From Acidobacteriaceae bacterium (GTDB lineage: Bacteria > Acidobacteriota > Terriglobia > Terriglobales > Acidobacteriaceae), in contig JAOAPC010000014.1 of assembly GCA_025462735.1 (NCBI GenBank), positions 62,001 to 126,000 on the forward strand: 64,000 nucleotides of DNA, read 5' to 3'. Of this stretch, positions 27,937 to 37,395 are shown piece after piece. The translations under genes were made by a program, and so were the position numbers. Each line of letters begins with the position of its first letter. The first letter of the stretch is position 1. Under the pieces are notes generated by a model. The model was not told the DNA's origin and searched no databases. It saw only the letters and a program-made list of their open reading frames with translations.

Positions 27937-29079
27937 TCAAACGGCCATCGCTTCAAGCGCTGTCCGGTTCCTGATGATCAGCGTCGTCCCATCCAGCGTG
28001 ATCAGATTTTTCTTCTTGAGTTCGCTCAACAGACGCGTGACCGTCTCACGCGATGAGCCGATTCTTTGTGCCATCTCCTCGTGCGTAACGGGAGCATGGA
28101 TTCGCACCTCGCGATTTTCCTTTTCCGCGCCATTCATCCAGGAAAGCAACAACCGAGCGAGTTTCCCAGAGGACGACCGCGCCAATATGAGTTCGTGAAT
28201 TTCGCGATATGCGTACTGAAATTCCCGGCTCACGGCTTGCGCGGAGCGGAGTCCCAGTTCTCCGCTCCGCTCCATCAGCCGGAGCAGCCCATCGCCATCA
28301 ACAAAGTTGACCAGGCTGGGCTCCAACGTCTCCGCTGTAATCTCGTATGCCTCGCCCGAGATTACCGCGCTTAATCCGATCACTTCTCCAGGGTCGACAA
28401 TCTTTAGGATCAGAACTTTCCCTTCCCTCGACGTGGTTGAGAGTTTCACTTTTCCCGAGCAGAGCACGAAGGCACCCCGCGGCATCTGTCCTTCAATAAA
28501 CAGAATCGCTCCTCCCGGATAAGTTGCGAGGTGGCTCGAAGCACTGAATGAACCGAGTAAATCACTCGAGAGATGACAGAACCAACTTTCCTTCTTCAGA
28601 GGACAATGCATGCAGTCCTCGACAATCGGCAACCCATATGGCGTAATCATGTTCTCCCCTTTCGCGGCCTGCCCGGTTTCCACAGAAGCAATTCCATCCC
28701 AGGCGAGAAATTTCAATCCGCTACGAGTGCGACGGAGGTCTCGGACTAACAACCGCCCGTCCTCAGTTTGAGCGAGGAGTTCGGCAGCTAAAGCCCGCGC
28801 TCCGCGATCAGTCGAGCGCATCGCTTCCACCAATTCCCATCCCGACGCCGTCTCTCCGGATTTATGCCACTCAAGCCCACAATAAAAAAGATAAAGCGGG
28901 TCGAGCCTTGCATACCTTCGTTGTGCAGGCTGCTGTCGTTTGACTGGCGGCTGCACTGGCAGAAATACGGTCGCCGAAACCGAACGGCACGGCTTCTTTA
29001 CAGCAAAACCGTTTAGCGCTGGAACCGAGACCCGCGTCTGATTGCCCGTGGAAAGCCCCAACGCTCCCCTTAATGGCAT
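27937..29079 (-). CDS. Crp/Fnr-family regulator with N-terminal HEAT-like extension
   Basis: About 380 residues. The C-terminal part is a normal Crp/Fnr protein: a cyclic-nucleotide-like beta barrel (SHLATYPGGAILFIEGQMP), a dimer helix, and a winged HTH with EEMAQRIGSSRETVTRLLSEL. Before the barrel is a Cys group CMHCPLKKESWFC, which could hold an Fe-S cluster as in Fnr although spacing differs. An extra 80-residue N-terminal helical stretch (LYLFYCGLEWHKSG, RGARALAAELLAQ) looks HEAT-like. I use the ATG at 29079 because GGGGAG lies six bases upstream; the track start is a TTG. Likely a redox or metabolite sensor; targets unknown. Confidence 0.85.
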   Translation of the reverse strand: MPLRGALGLSTGNQTRVSVPALNGFAVKKPCRSVSATVFLPVQPPVKRQQPAQRRYARLDPLYLFYCGLEWHKSGETASGWELVEAMRSTDRGARALAAELLAQTEDGRLLVRDLRRTRSGLKFLAWDGIASVETGQAAKGENMITPYGLPIVEDCMHCPLKKESWFCHLSSDLLGSFSASSHLATYPGGAILFIEGQMPRGAFVLCSGKVKLSTTSREGKVLILKIVDPGEVIGLSAVISGEAYEITAETLEPSLVNFVDGDGLLRLMERSGELGLRSAQAVSREFQYAYREIHELILARSSSGKLARLLLSWMNGAEKENREVRIHAPVTHEEMAQRIGSSRETVTRLLSELKKKNLITLDGTTLIIRNRTALEAMAV

Positions 29080-29257
29080 TTCGCGCTCCCCAATCTCGTG
29101 CGAATGCATGAGACATAGCACTTGGGATACCAAAAGGGAGTGTCTTCGTAAGTATCCGGAAGCAATGCGCCTGGACCAATCGCTACTCTGTGCGGTGACG
29201 TACTAATATGTGTTCGCTGACGAGCTAACGGCAGAGTAGCCGAATGTTGTCGGCAAT

Positions 29258-29276
29258 CTCTGAAAGAGTTTCAGAG
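29258..29276. promoter_or_regulatory. 19-bp inverted repeat, candidate operator
   Basis: CTCTGAAAGAGTTTCAGAG is a perfect 8-3-8 inverted repeat, about 180 bases upstream of the Crp/Fnr start and downstream of the sigma-54 activator. No T-run follows on either strand, so an operator is more likely than a terminator. Confidence 0.4.
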
Positions 29277-29297
29277 TTTAAAGATTCCGCGTACAAG

Positions 29298-29312
29298 TTC
29301 CTGTTTCGGGAA
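29298..29312. promoter_or_regulatory. CCTGTTTNGGGA-type motif, single copy
   Basis: TTCCTGTTTCGGGAA resembles the two copies in front of the NtrC-type gene at 39.5 kb. It lies about 220 bases upstream of the Crp/Fnr start and just after the end of the sigma-54 activator gene. Confidence 0.35.
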
Positions 29313-29325
29313 TAGGAAGAGTCCG

Positions 29326-31788
29326 TCAACCGGCGTATTCTGCTTTGAGAATCTCCAGTCTTTGCATTTTTGATTGCAGGGTGGTGCGTTTCATGCCCAG
29401 GCGCGCCGCTGCCCCATGCGAACCAGAAACAACCCCGCCCGACTGCCGCAAGACCTGGACAATATATTGGCGTTCGAGTTCCTCCAGTGTTCCTTGTGAA
29501 CCGAGGCCCACTGTGTTTTTGACATTCGCTTCGGGCGACCCATGCAGTAACCCGGCTCCCAGTTCGCTCACCGGAACGCGCAAGCTGGAGCCTTCCGTCA
29601 AGATCACGGAACGTTCCATGAAATTCTCAAGCTCACGGATGTTACCGGGCCAGTGCCACTGCTCTAAGGCCCGCATTGTTTCCGTCGGAATATTCTCGAT
29701 CTGCTTGTTCATGCGGCGAGCAAACTTCTTTACGAAGTAGTGCACCAATATCGGAATGTCGTCCGGGCGTTCGCGCAGCGCAGGCAATCGAATGGGAAAG
29801 ACGTGCAACCGGTAGTAGAGATCGCTGCGGAATTCGTAGTTGGTCACGGCTTTGGAAAGGTCGCGATTGGTGGCAGCCAAAATTCGCACATCCACTCGAA
29901 TGGTTCGCGTTCCCCCGAGGCGTTCGAACTCCTGGTCTTGCAAGACTCGGAGCAGCTTGGGCTGCAATTCCAAGGGAATCTCTCCGACTTCATCCAGAAA
30001 GAGCGTTCCCTTGTGCGCCAACTCCAATCGGCCGATTTTTTGACTAACTGCTCCGGTAAAAGCGCCTTTCTCATGGCCGAATAACTCGCTTTCGAGCAGA
30101 CCTGTCGGGATAGCGGCACAATTGAGTTTCACAAAGTTGGCATTCGCGCGCGGGCTCAACTTGTGAGTCGCGCGGGCCACGAGCTCTTTTCCGGTGCCGG
30201 TTTCGCCAAGGAGTAGCACCGTCGCCCCGCTGGGTGCGACCGTCTTTACCTGCTCGAGAACATTCGCCAGGGCTGAACTCTCGCCCACGATTTCCTTCAG
30301 ATCAAATACGCCCCGGACGTCTTGCTGCAGGCCTATAGTCTCCTTGGACAATTTGTCCTTCAGCGACGATATTTCGTCGCGTATGCGGAAGTTGTCTACT
30401 GCGATTGCTACTTGTGGCGCGACCTGCTGCAGTAGCTCGATCTCGGCTTCAGCAAATGTGCCTTCCTTCTTGCTGGCTAGGCCCAAAGTACCTAGAGCAC
30501 GGCCCCGGCTAATCAGAGGCACACAACACACCGACTGAATGTCTTCGGCCAGCAGGTTCTGCGTGAAGGCAGAGCCGAATTTTTCCAGGTCCGCCCGTTC
30601 GAAAATTTTGGTTTGCTGAGCGCGGAATGCAATACCGGCAGGACACTCCAATACTCGCGCCGTGGTCTCAGCGGTAATCAAACCGTGTCCTTCCGGAAAA
30701 TCCAGGGCATAAATGCGCATTGCATCGGCGACCGCGTCATAAAGCGTCAACCACGTGCAATCCTGCGCCATCAGCCGCCGAAGGCAGGTTGCCATATCCT
30801 GCAACAACTTCTTTGGATCCACGCTGAACGTGAGCGTCCGACTGATTTCTAGTAGCGCCTGAAGGCGGTTGGTTTCAAGGTGCGCTGCCCGGTGCGCTTG
30901 GTAGTTTTCAAGGAGAAATGGCGCCCCGCCTGACTGGTTTCCGAGATCGAGCTCTTTTTCTGTAAAGGCTTCTTCCGTGCGGCTCGCAAGATACAACGCT
31001 CCGGCGAGTTGATGCGGCGTCTCTAATGGCGCGGTGATGGCAGGAAACATCTGACGAAGATCGAGGCGCGATGCCGCCAAAGCGGTCTGTATTTCGAGCA
31101 CCGTTTCCAACTGTTCCTGCTCTCTTCTTAACGCGTCGTATGCTGCGGCAGTCCGCTCTGACAACTGAAGGCGAAGAGTTGCAAGGTCGCGGAGCTTTTC
31201 TTCTTCGCTTATCAGAGCCTTCTTGAGCACCGAAACGTCCAATGATAGCGAATTCTCAAGCGCCAATCCCACCAGGCTGGCAAGCCGTTCCAGGAAATAC
31301 AGAACCTCGTCGTCGTAATGCGTCGCCTGCGTACTGCCGAAACAAAGTGTTCCTATACGCCGGCGCGCGGTCGTCATTGGCAAAATGATGAGCGAGCGAA
31401 AACCTCTGCTCGCGTATAGGTCCAGCACGGTGCGGAAACGGTCGTCAGCTTGCAAATCTGAAACCACCAGCGGCTGTTGCTGCGACCAGACCCAACCCGC
31501 CGGTGACTCGTTTGTAGAAAGCTCTGCGGGATCGGGAGCGTGCAAATCTTCATCGACCATGTACACGCGCATCACGTCTTCGTGATCGTCACGGATCGCG
31601 TAATTTAGAAAATTGAAATCAAAGAGTTCGCGCAAGAGCTGGGACAGTTCCTGCAACAAATCGGGGAAACCCCGCCGGGTAGCGAGATCAGTGGCGTGCA
31701 GTAGAACTTTATACCGGCGGGAGAACTCGTCAAAACTCGGGTGACTGGCGGTTGCTGTCTCTAAGTGGCGATCAGGAACCTCTTGCAT
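29326..31788 (-). CDS. Sigma-54-dependent activator with two GAF domains (FhlA-like)
   Basis: An 820-residue activator. Two GAF sensor domains (about 25-180 and 310-470) flank a helical linker. The AAA+ domain (about 495-735) has GETGTGKE (Walker A), [11 protein letters not shown] (the sigma-54 contact loop) and [10 protein letters not shown] (Walker B). A Fis-type HTH ends the protein ([21 protein letters not shown]). It should bind enhancer sites and open promoters used by sigma-54 RNA polymerase in response to a small ligand or redox cue. No receiver domain is present. Nearby targets were not found. Confidence 0.92.
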   Translation of the reverse strand: MQEVPDRHLETATASHPSFDEFSRRYKVLLHATDLATRRGFPDLLQELSQLLRELFDFNFLNYAIRDDHEDVMRVYMVDEDLHAPDPAELSTNESPAGWVWSQQQPLVVSDLQADDRFRTVLDLYASRGFRSLIILPMTTARRRIGTLCFGSTQATHYDDEVLYFLERLASLVGLALENSLSLDVSVLKKALISEEEKLRDLATLRLQLSERTAAAYDALRREQEQLETVLEIQTALAASRLDLRQMFPAITAPLETPHQLAGALYLASRTEEAFTEKELDLGNQSGGAPFLLENYQAHRAAHLETNRLQALLEISRTLTFSVDPKKLLQDMATCLRRLMAQDCTWLTLYDAVADAMRIYALDFPEGHGLITAETTARVLECPAGIAFRAQQTKIFERADLEKFGSAFTQNLLAEDIQSVCCVPLISRGRALGTLGLASKKEGTFAEAEIELLQQVAPQVAIAVDNFRIRDEISSLKDKLSKETIGLQQDVRGVFDLKEIVGESSALANVLEQVKTVAPSGATVLLLGETGTGKELVARATHKLSPRANANFVKLNCAAIPTGLLESELFGHEKGAFTGAVSQKIGRLELAHKGTLFLDEVGEIPLELQPKLLRVLQDQEFERLGGTRTIRVDVRILAATNRDLSKAVTNYEFRSDLYYRLHVFPIRLPALRERPDDIPILVHYFVKKFARRMNKQIENIPTETMRALEQWHWPGNIRELENFMERSVILTEGSSLRVPVSELGAGLLHGSPEANVKNTVGLGSQGTLEELERQYIVQVLRQSGGVVSGSHGAAARLGMKRTTLQSKMQRLEILKAEYAG

Positions 31789-32093
31789 CGTTCATCCAAA
31801 CTCCCCTCGATGCAAAGGCGTTCTTTAGTTAACTAGATATTAACCCCAAAGTTTACGAACTTGGTCGTGGGTGGGTAGGGTATTTCGAAAAAAGTATGGC
31901 ACCAAAATGCGATTGCCTGGTCGCCACCAATTGCTGTATGATTCGCGGCTTTCCTCAGATTCAGGCACGCGGCCCGGCTTTACGTGGCTTTTTCGACACG
32001 CCTGCGTTTCTAGAAAGTCTGTGCGCAGAACAGCAAGACTTTGGTCACTGCACCGTCCGGTTCTGTGTTGCCGTATAATCACAAGTATCCCCC
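31789..32093. other. Intergenic region between the sigma-54 activator and purS
   Basis: About 305 bases between divergent genes. ORFs here are shadows of neither gene and show no family features. The only site I can point to is a TATAAT near 32074. Upstream control of both genes must lie here. Confidence 0.5.
32074..32079 (+). promoter_or_regulatory. Candidate -10 box of purS
   Basis: A perfect TATAAT ends 14 bases before the purS ATG. If used, the leader would be only about 8 bases and without a Shine-Dalgarno, so near-leaderless. No good -35 is seen 17 bases upstream. Confidence 0.4.
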
Positions 32094-32339
32094 ATGAAAG
32101 CTTACGTGTACGTTTCGTTGAAGCGGAGCGTTCTGGATCCCCAGGGCAAAACCATCCAGGGTGCGCTTCAAAGGTTGGGTTACCAGGGATTGCAGGACGT
32201 GCGGCAGGGAAAGTTTTTCGAGCTGACCTTAGATGGTGGACTCGACAAATCCCAAGCGGAGAGCGCCATCGGCCGTATCGCTCGCGAGGTCTTGACTAAT
32301 CCTGTGATCGAAGAGTTCCGGTATTCAATTGAAGAATAA
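32094..32339 (+). CDS. purS: Phosphoribosylformylglycinamidine synthase subunit PurS
   Basis: An 81-residue protein matching PurS, the small dimeric subunit that bridges PurQ and PurL in purine synthesis (KAYVYVSLKRSVLDPQGKTIQGALQRLGY and RQGKFFEL). Full length. It is not beside purQ or purL in this window; glmS follows 55 bases later. The start is preceded by CCCCC rather than a Shine-Dalgarno. Confidence 0.92.
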   Translation: MKAYVYVSLKRSVLDPQGKTIQGALQRLGYQGLQDVRQGKFFELTLDGGLDKSQAESAIGRIAREVLTNPVIEEFRYSIEE

Positions 32340-32394
32340 TCGTTGCAAGTTCGCGTCCAGTTCCTCCCCACATATTACGTAGGAGTCGGCAGGC

Positions 32395-34269
32395 ATGTGC
32401 GGAATTGTCGGATATGTTGGCAAGAAGCGAGTCGTTCCCGTCATTCTTGATGGTCTCAGGCGGCTCGAGTACCGCGGCTATGACTCTGCCGGTATTGCCG
32501 TTTGTGGGAACGGTGAAGGCCTGCAGATTCGCCGCGCCGAAGGCAAACTGCGCAACCTGGAAGAAGTGATCCGCCTTAAGCCGCTCGACGGAACTTATGG
32601 CATCGGCCACACTCGCTGGGCCACCCACGGACGCCCCACCGAAGAGAATGCTCATCCGCATCGCGATTGCACTGGCCGCATTGTTGTGGTGCACAACGGG
32701 ATCATCGAGAACTATGTCACTCTGAAGAAGAAGCTCGCCGAAGAGGGGCATAAGTTTACAACCGAAACAGACACCGAAATTATCGCGCACATGATCGAGA
32801 AGTACTACGTGCAGACGGGAAACGGACATCGCCCGTCACTGGAAGAAGCCGTGCGTAAGACCGTCGTCCAGCTGACTGGCGTTTTTGCTTTGGCCGTCAT
32901 TTCGGTGGATGAGCCAAACAAAATTGTCGCCGCCCGCAATGGCCCGCCAGCCGTAATAGGGCTCGGGAAGGATGAATACTTCGTCGCTTCGGACGTGCCC
33001 GCAATTCTCTATCACACCCGTGACTTGTTTTTCCTTGCTGATGGCGACTTAGCAGTCATCACGCCTGAAGGTGTGCGCCTCACTGATTTCAACGGGCAGC
33101 CCATCGTTCGACAGGTGCAGCACGTTACTTGGGATCCGATCATGGCTGAAAAGGGCGGATTCAAGCACTTCATGCTCAAAGAAATTTATGAGCAGCCGCG
33201 CGCCGTTCGAGACACGACGCTGGGGAGAATCTCTCAAGAAACTGGCCACATCTTTCTTGATGAAATGGAAGTCACCGAAGCCGAGTTTCGCGCCGCCAAA
33301 AAAATCAACATCGCCGCCTGCGGCACCAGCTGGCACGCCGCGCAGGCTGGCAAATTCATGATTGAGCGGCTGGCCCGCATTCCTGTCGAAGTGGATTACG
33401 CTAGCGAATGGCGTTATCGCGATCCGATCGTGCCAGCCGACACGATCACGTTAGTTATTTCACAATCCGGCGAAACTGCCGACACTATCGCTGCGCAGCG
33501 CGAAGCCAAAGCTAAAGGATCGAAGACGCTCGCCATCTGCAACGTGGTCGGTTCCATGATCACGCGCGAAGCCTCAGGCACCATCTACACTCACGCCGGT
33601 CCTGAAATTGGTGTGGCCTCAACCAAAGCATTCACCGCGCAACTGACCGCCTTGTATCTGTTCGCCCTCTACATCGGCCAGGTACGCGGCACGATTTCTG
33701 CCGAGCAAGCGAAAGACGCGGTCCAGGAACTGACGCGGATTCCCGGCAAACTCGAACACCTGCTGACGCACGAAGAAGACTGTGAAGATCTAGCCAAGCA
33801 GTACGTGCGCTCTCAAGATTTTCTGTTTCTCGGTCGTGGCATTCATTATCCCATTGCCCTCGAAGGCGCTCTGAAGCTGAAGGAGATTTCTTATATACAC
33901 GCCGAAGGTTATCCCGCCGGAGAAATGAAGCATGGGCCAAACGCGTTGATTGACGAGAATCTGCCGGTAGTGATCATCGCAACTCGAGATCCGAAAGACG
34001 CTCTTTCCATGGTCCGGTATGAAAAGACCATTTCAAACTTGAAAGAAGTGAAGGCCCGCTCGGGCCAGGTAATCGCGCTTGCAACCGAGGGCGACACGGA
34101 AATCAAGGAAGCCGCTGATCATGTGATCTACATTCCGTCTGCACCTGAAGAGCTGCTGCCCATCCTTGAGATCGTCCCGTTGCAGCTGTTGGCGTATCAC
34201 ATTGCAGTCCGCCGTGGCTGCGATGTTGACCAACCGCGAAACCTGGCGAAATCAGTAACGGTCGAGTAG
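32395..34269 (+). CDS. glmS: Glutamine-fructose-6-phosphate aminotransferase (isomerizing)
   Basis: Makes glucosamine-6-phosphate, the first step to UDP-GlcNAc and so the feedstock for peptidoglycan, lipid A and the PseB reaction. 624 residues: N-terminal glutaminase with the catalytic Cys right after Met (MCGIVGYVG), GHTRWATHG, then two SIS isomerase domains ([10 protein letters not shown] and [32 protein letters not shown]) and the conserved C-terminus [13 protein letters not shown]. No glmS ribozyme-like leader is evident in the 55-base gap. Confidence 0.97.
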   Translation: MCGIVGYVGKKRVVPVILDGLRRLEYRGYDSAGIAVCGNGEGLQIRRAEGKLRNLEEVIRLKPLDGTYGIGHTRWATHGRPTEENAHPHRDCTGRIVVVHNGIIENYVTLKKKLAEEGHKFTTETDTEIIAHMIEKYYVQTGNGHRPSLEEAVRKTVVQLTGVFALAVISVDEPNKIVAARNGPPAVIGLGKDEYFVASDVPAILYHTRDLFFLADGDLAVITPEGVRLTDFNGQPIVRQVQHVTWDPIMAEKGGFKHFMLKEIYEQPRAVRDTTLGRISQETGHIFLDEMEVTEAEFRAAKKINIAACGTSWHAAQAGKFMIERLARIPVEVDYASEWRYRDPIVPADTITLVISQSGETADTIAAQREAKAKGSKTLAICNVVGSMITREASGTIYTHAGPEIGVASTKAFTAQLTALYLFALYIGQVRGTISAEQAKDAVQELTRIPGKLEHLLTHEEDCEDLAKQYVRSQDFLFLGRGIHYPIALEGALKLKEISYIHAEGYPAGEMKHGPNALIDENLPVVIIATRDPKDALSMVRYEKTISNLKEVKARSGQVIALATEGDTEIKEAADHVIYIPSAPEELLPILEIVPLQLLAYHIAVRRGCDVDQPRNLAKSVTVE

Positions 34270-34288
34270 TAATTAAATCGCCGATAGT

Positions 34289-34684
34289 CTATTGGACTTC
34301 GGCTACGTCAAGATCCGTCTTCTTAAAATCGTCGCCTTTACAGAGCAGCGGCTCGCCGGCGACCTTTGCCAGCGCGTAAGCAAAACAATCTCCCAGGTTC
34401 AAACCCGCCCTGTGCCGCCCTTTTCCGAAGTCGCGATACGCTTCGCGGGCAATGCGGGCCTGCTCCGGAGTAACTGTTTCGATGGCAGTCTGCGTCTGAC
34501 GCAAAAATTCATCCAGGCCTCGGCTTAAAATGGGGTCGCGCCGACTGTCGATTACAACCGCGGCCTCAACATAGTTCACGCTCGAGACCCGGCGAATTGG
34601 GGCGCCAACGAGAGCCGCCTCCAGGGAATCCGCATCGGCCTCGCTGCCGAGAATCGCGACGATGGCTGAGCTGTCAACGATCAC
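34289..34684 (-). CDS. vapC: VapC-family PIN-domain toxin
   Basis: A 131-residue PIN nuclease. It starts MIVDSSAIVAIL with the first acidic residue, has a central conserved Glu (NYVEAAVVID) and NLGDCFAYALA with the later Asp, and ends GDDFKKTDLDV. All usual metal-site acids seem present, so it is probably an active RNase that the adjacent antitoxin blocks. It overlaps vapB by four bases (ATGA), the usual coupled arrangement. Confidence 0.9.
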   Translation of the reverse strand: MIVDSSAIVAILGSEADADSLEAALVGAPIRRVSSVNYVEAAVVIDSRRDPILSRGLDEFLRQTQTAIETVTPEQARIAREAYRDFGKGRHRAGLNLGDCFAYALAKVAGEPLLCKGDDFKKTDLDVAEVQ

Positions 34685-34923
34685 TTCGGGAGCCCGTCTT
34701 CGTCATACAAAAGCTCGGCATGATCGGGCAAAGGCCTTCCTTTCAGACGGGCTGCAAACTCTTTTCTGATCTTACGAATCCGTTCGACCATGCCTTCGCT
34801 TTTCACTCGATCCAGTTTCTCGCGTACGGCCTGAGTTACAGCGCCCGTCATGCTGTCGTCGGTCAAGGTTGCTAACTCCTGCACCAGGCGGTGGGCTTCT
34901 TCATTTTTGATATTCAGGCTCAT
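34681..34923 (-). CDS. vapB: VapB-family (PSK/Rv0623-type) antitoxin
   Basis: An 80-residue antitoxin (MSLNIKNEEAHRLVQELATL, then TDDSMTGAVTQAVREKLDR) of the Rv0623-like type, with an N-terminal DNA-binding part and a C-terminal toxin-binding part ending HAELLYDEDGLPK. Its ATG lies inside a perfect 18-bp palindrome, suggesting tight autoregulation by the VapBC complex. The first 23 bases overlap the end of the membrane glycosyltransferase gene on the same strand. Confidence 0.9.
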   Translation of the reverse strand: MSLNIKNEEAHRLVQELATLTDDSMTGAVTQAVREKLDRVKSEGMVERIRKIRKEFAARLKGRPLPDHAELLYDEDGLPK

Positions 34924-36496
34924 GGTAGAATTCTACCATAGAGACGGTATATTCTACCAACCTAAAGGCTGAATATAGCAAGCCGGCGATGGCCGCGCAC
35001 CAAATGGCAAACGCAGCATCCACAACCCACTTCGGGGCAGCCCCCACTCTACGCAGCACAAACGGCAGAAAATTCCATGTAGTAATGTGCTGATAATCCC
35101 ATTGATCGTAGGTCATGGAATCGGTATTCAGGCCCCAAGCGTCCATTTTGCCGAATGCAAACGCGACGATGTTTTTGAAGCGCAGCCAAATCACAAATTG
35201 CGGATGGCCGAAGTCATCGCCTTGATAGATTTCCAGCGGCAGCCAAAATGCCAGCGATGCCATCTGAACGGCTAGGCTGACGGCAACTAGCACCATTCCT
35301 GCCGTCCACACAAATCTTCCCAAGTACGCCCGGTATTTCAATAGGATCGGAACCGAAATAAACGCTGCCAGTTCAACTGCGGTTGAAACATACCGATCGC
35401 CCCACGCGAAGTTGCCGCTCCAGACGGTATAGCGCGCGTACAAGGATACATAGCCGAGCACCAGCAGAAGAGCAGCGATCACATAACTCTTAATGGCCGG
35501 ACTGAAGTATTTCCACCCGAGTGCTGCCACAAGGATCGTCAACACAATCAGCGGATCAAAAAGAAAGATGGATTTTTCCAGCGAAACCAGCGGTCCCCAG
35601 AATCCCACGCAAAACGGCGTCTCCCACGGATAGTTCGCCGGCAGAGTGGGATCGTGCAAGCGGTGCTCCAACGTGAAGTAGTGCACATACGTGTCCCTCC
35701 AAGTTCCGAATCGAGCAAACTGATACAGCCGGTCTATTAGCAGGAAAAACGCGTAAACCGGCAACGCAGTCATCGCGTAGGTCAAAGCTTTCCGCCAGAA
35801 TTCTTCCTTCCCTGCTCTCTCGAACCATAGAACCAGTAGCAGGAATACTCCTCCGCAGAAAAGGTCCGCGGCTGAAGTCAACCGCGTGAGCAAGTTCAAT
35901 CCAAACGCTGCCGAACCAATTAACAGTGCCCTTCTACTTCCTGAGCGCAACCATTCATACTGAAACGAGAATCCAGTAAGCGTCAGCAGGCAGATGTAAT
36001 TGTTCTCCATCATGTTCTGCGTATAGTGCAGGTGCGTGGTGCAGAACAAAAGCGCTAGAACTCCAGCTGTAGATTGCGAAACCGTAAATCTGAGGAGTTG
36101 CAGAAAACGAAAACAGACGAGCGCGGTGAGAACAGTCAGCAGAATATTCGTGGTGTAGGTGACAAATATGTTGCGGACTGTCGGGTCGTTTCCCCGGTAG
36201 TCGGCAAAGATCGGCAGCTTCTCGATGTAGGTGCCAACAACATCCGCCGGCAGCATCAGCAACGGCTGGCCGATGCCATACCAGTCGTACAGCTTGCCTC
36301 CCCGCCCATGAACACCGAATTCTGGATACTCATTTGGAAAAACCGCAGGCTCGGATGTCCAGAAAGAGTGCGCCGTCTGCAAGCGGTGCATCGTGTCCGC
36401 GGATCCCAATTCGCCGGATTGCACCACAAAAGCTAAAAGAGCTGCAGCAAGGCAAATAAGCAATCGCGGATCACCGCTGCCAGACCGATTGAGCAT
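34901..36496 (-). CDS. Multi-pass membrane protein, glycosyltransferase (GT-C/ArnT-like) candidate
   Basis: About 531 residues with roughly 10-12 membrane helices. After the first helix comes a periplasmic loop with DTMHRLQTAHSFW and YDWYGIGQPLLMLP, a pattern typical of GT-C sugar transferases such as ArnT or PMT-like proteins that use polyprenyl-phosphate sugars. I use the ATG at 36496; the track start 36526 is a GTG. The last 10 or so codons (VEFYHEPEYQK) are encoded by the vapBC operator and vapB start, so the natural 3' end seems replaced. Substrate is unknown. Confidence 0.7.
   Translation of the reverse strand: MLNRSGSGDPRLLICLAAALLAFVVQSGELGSADTMHRLQTAHSFWTSEPAVFPNEYPEFGVHGRGGKLYDWYGIGQPLLMLPADVVGTYIEKLPIFADYRGNDPTVRNIFVTYTTNILLTVLTALVCFRFLQLLRFTVSQSTAGVLALLFCTTHLHYTQNMMENNYICLLTLTGFSFQYEWLRSGSRRALLIGSAAFGLNLLTRLTSAADLFCGGVFLLLVLWFERAGKEEFWRKALTYAMTALPVYAFFLLIDRLYQFARFGTWRDTYVHYFTLEHRLHDPTLPANYPWETPFCVGFWGPLVSLEKSIFLFDPLIVLTILVAALGWKYFSPAIKSYVIAALLLVLGYVSLYARYTVWSGNFAWGDRYVSTAVELAAFISVPILLKYRAYLGRFVWTAGMVLVAVSLAVQMASLAFWLPLEIYQGDDFGHPQFVIWLRFKNIVAFAFGKMDAWGLNTDSMTYDQWDYQHITTWNFLPFVLRRVGAAPKWVVDAAFAIWCAAIAGLLYSAFRLVEYTVSMVEFYHEPEYQK
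34922..34958. promoter_or_regulatory. vapBC operator: two palindromes
   Basis: ATGGTAGAATTCTACCAT (34922-34939) is a perfect 18-bp palindrome that includes the vapB start codon. An imperfect second copy, GGTATATTCTACC (34946-34958), lies about two helical turns away. The pair is typical for VapBC cooperative binding. Confidence 0.75.
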
Positions 36497-36632
36497 TTCC
36501 ACGCAATCATAATTTACATCGTGCACGCCTCAGCGCTGACACACGGTCTGCGATAAGCTCGGGCGTTTTCCTCTTGCGCTCACAACCCAGACTGCGTAAA
36601 CATGAGTGAAAGAACTTAGCGTTTCCGCGACA

Positions 36633-37373
36633 ATGCCTTCGACCGTCAAACTTCGCACTGAAAAACAACTTTCCGCCTCTGCGGTAAAGCTTCGCCTGCT
36701 GAAGCGCCTGCGATGCACGCTGAAGTACGAAAAAGTAGCGTGGGGGTCCGGGGCGAAATTGGTGGCGGGGGTTGATGAAGTTGGCCGCGGATCGCTCTTT
36801 GGACCGGTAGTCGCCGCAGCCGTGGTGCTGGATCCTTGTTATCGAATCCGCGGACTGCGCGATTCCAAACTGCTGCTCGCCGACCGGCGCGAAGTGCTCG
36901 CCGAACGAATCCGGAAACATGCCGTGGTATGGGCCGTTGCCGCGGTCGATGCCGCACGCATCGATCAGATCAACATCTACCATGCGTCGAGGCTTGCCAT
37001 GCACGAGGCGGTATCCCTGCTCAGCCCAGCCGCCGATTACCTGCTGATCGATGCCATGCGCCTCCAGTGCGAAGTGCCGCAGCGGCCGATCATTCACGGC
37101 GATGCACTCTCAGCTTCCATTGCCGCCGCATCTATCCTCGCCAAGGTCCATCGTGACCGCATGATCAGCGAGTGGGATCCGGTCTTCCCGGCGTACGGCC
37201 TCCGCTCGAACAAAGGCTATAGCACGCCCAAACATTTGGCGGCTTTGCGCGAGCACGGCCCATCGCCACTGCATCGGCAATCATTCGCCCCGGTATGGAA
37301 TGCGCCGGTACCGCAGGCGGTCCTCGAATTCATGCTGCAAGACTCAGGGGTTGCGGCAGAGCAGACAGCCTAA
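36633..37373 (+). CDS. rnhB: Ribonuclease HII
   Basis: Cuts RNA in RNA-DNA hybrids and removes misinserted ribonucleotides. AGVDEVGRGSLFGPVVAA holds the DE metal pair and the GRG motif; the later DALSASIAAASILAKVHRD and the SNKGYSTPKHLAAL region complete the enzyme. About 246 residues from the ATG at 36633; the GTG at 36606 would add a nine-residue lead. An N-terminal 40-residue basic stretch (KLRLLKRLRCTLKYEKVAW) precedes the catalytic domain, as in some relatives. Confidence 0.93.
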   Translation: MPSTVKLRTEKQLSASAVKLRLLKRLRCTLKYEKVAWGSGAKLVAGVDEVGRGSLFGPVVAAAVVLDPCYRIRGLRDSKLLLADRREVLAERIRKHAVVWAVAAVDAARIDQINIYHASRLAMHEAVSLLSPAADYLLIDAMRLQCEVPQRPIIHGDALSASIAAASILAKVHRDRMISEWDPVFPAYGLRSNKGYSTPKHLAALREHGPSPLHRQSFAPVWNAPVPQAVLEFMLQDSGVAAEQTA

Positions 37374-37395
37374 GCTGCGGTGCCTTGCTGTCTTT

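Noticed and set aside
32340-32394. glmS ribozyme
   Set aside because: The 55-base gap is too short for the ribozyme and shows no matching core.
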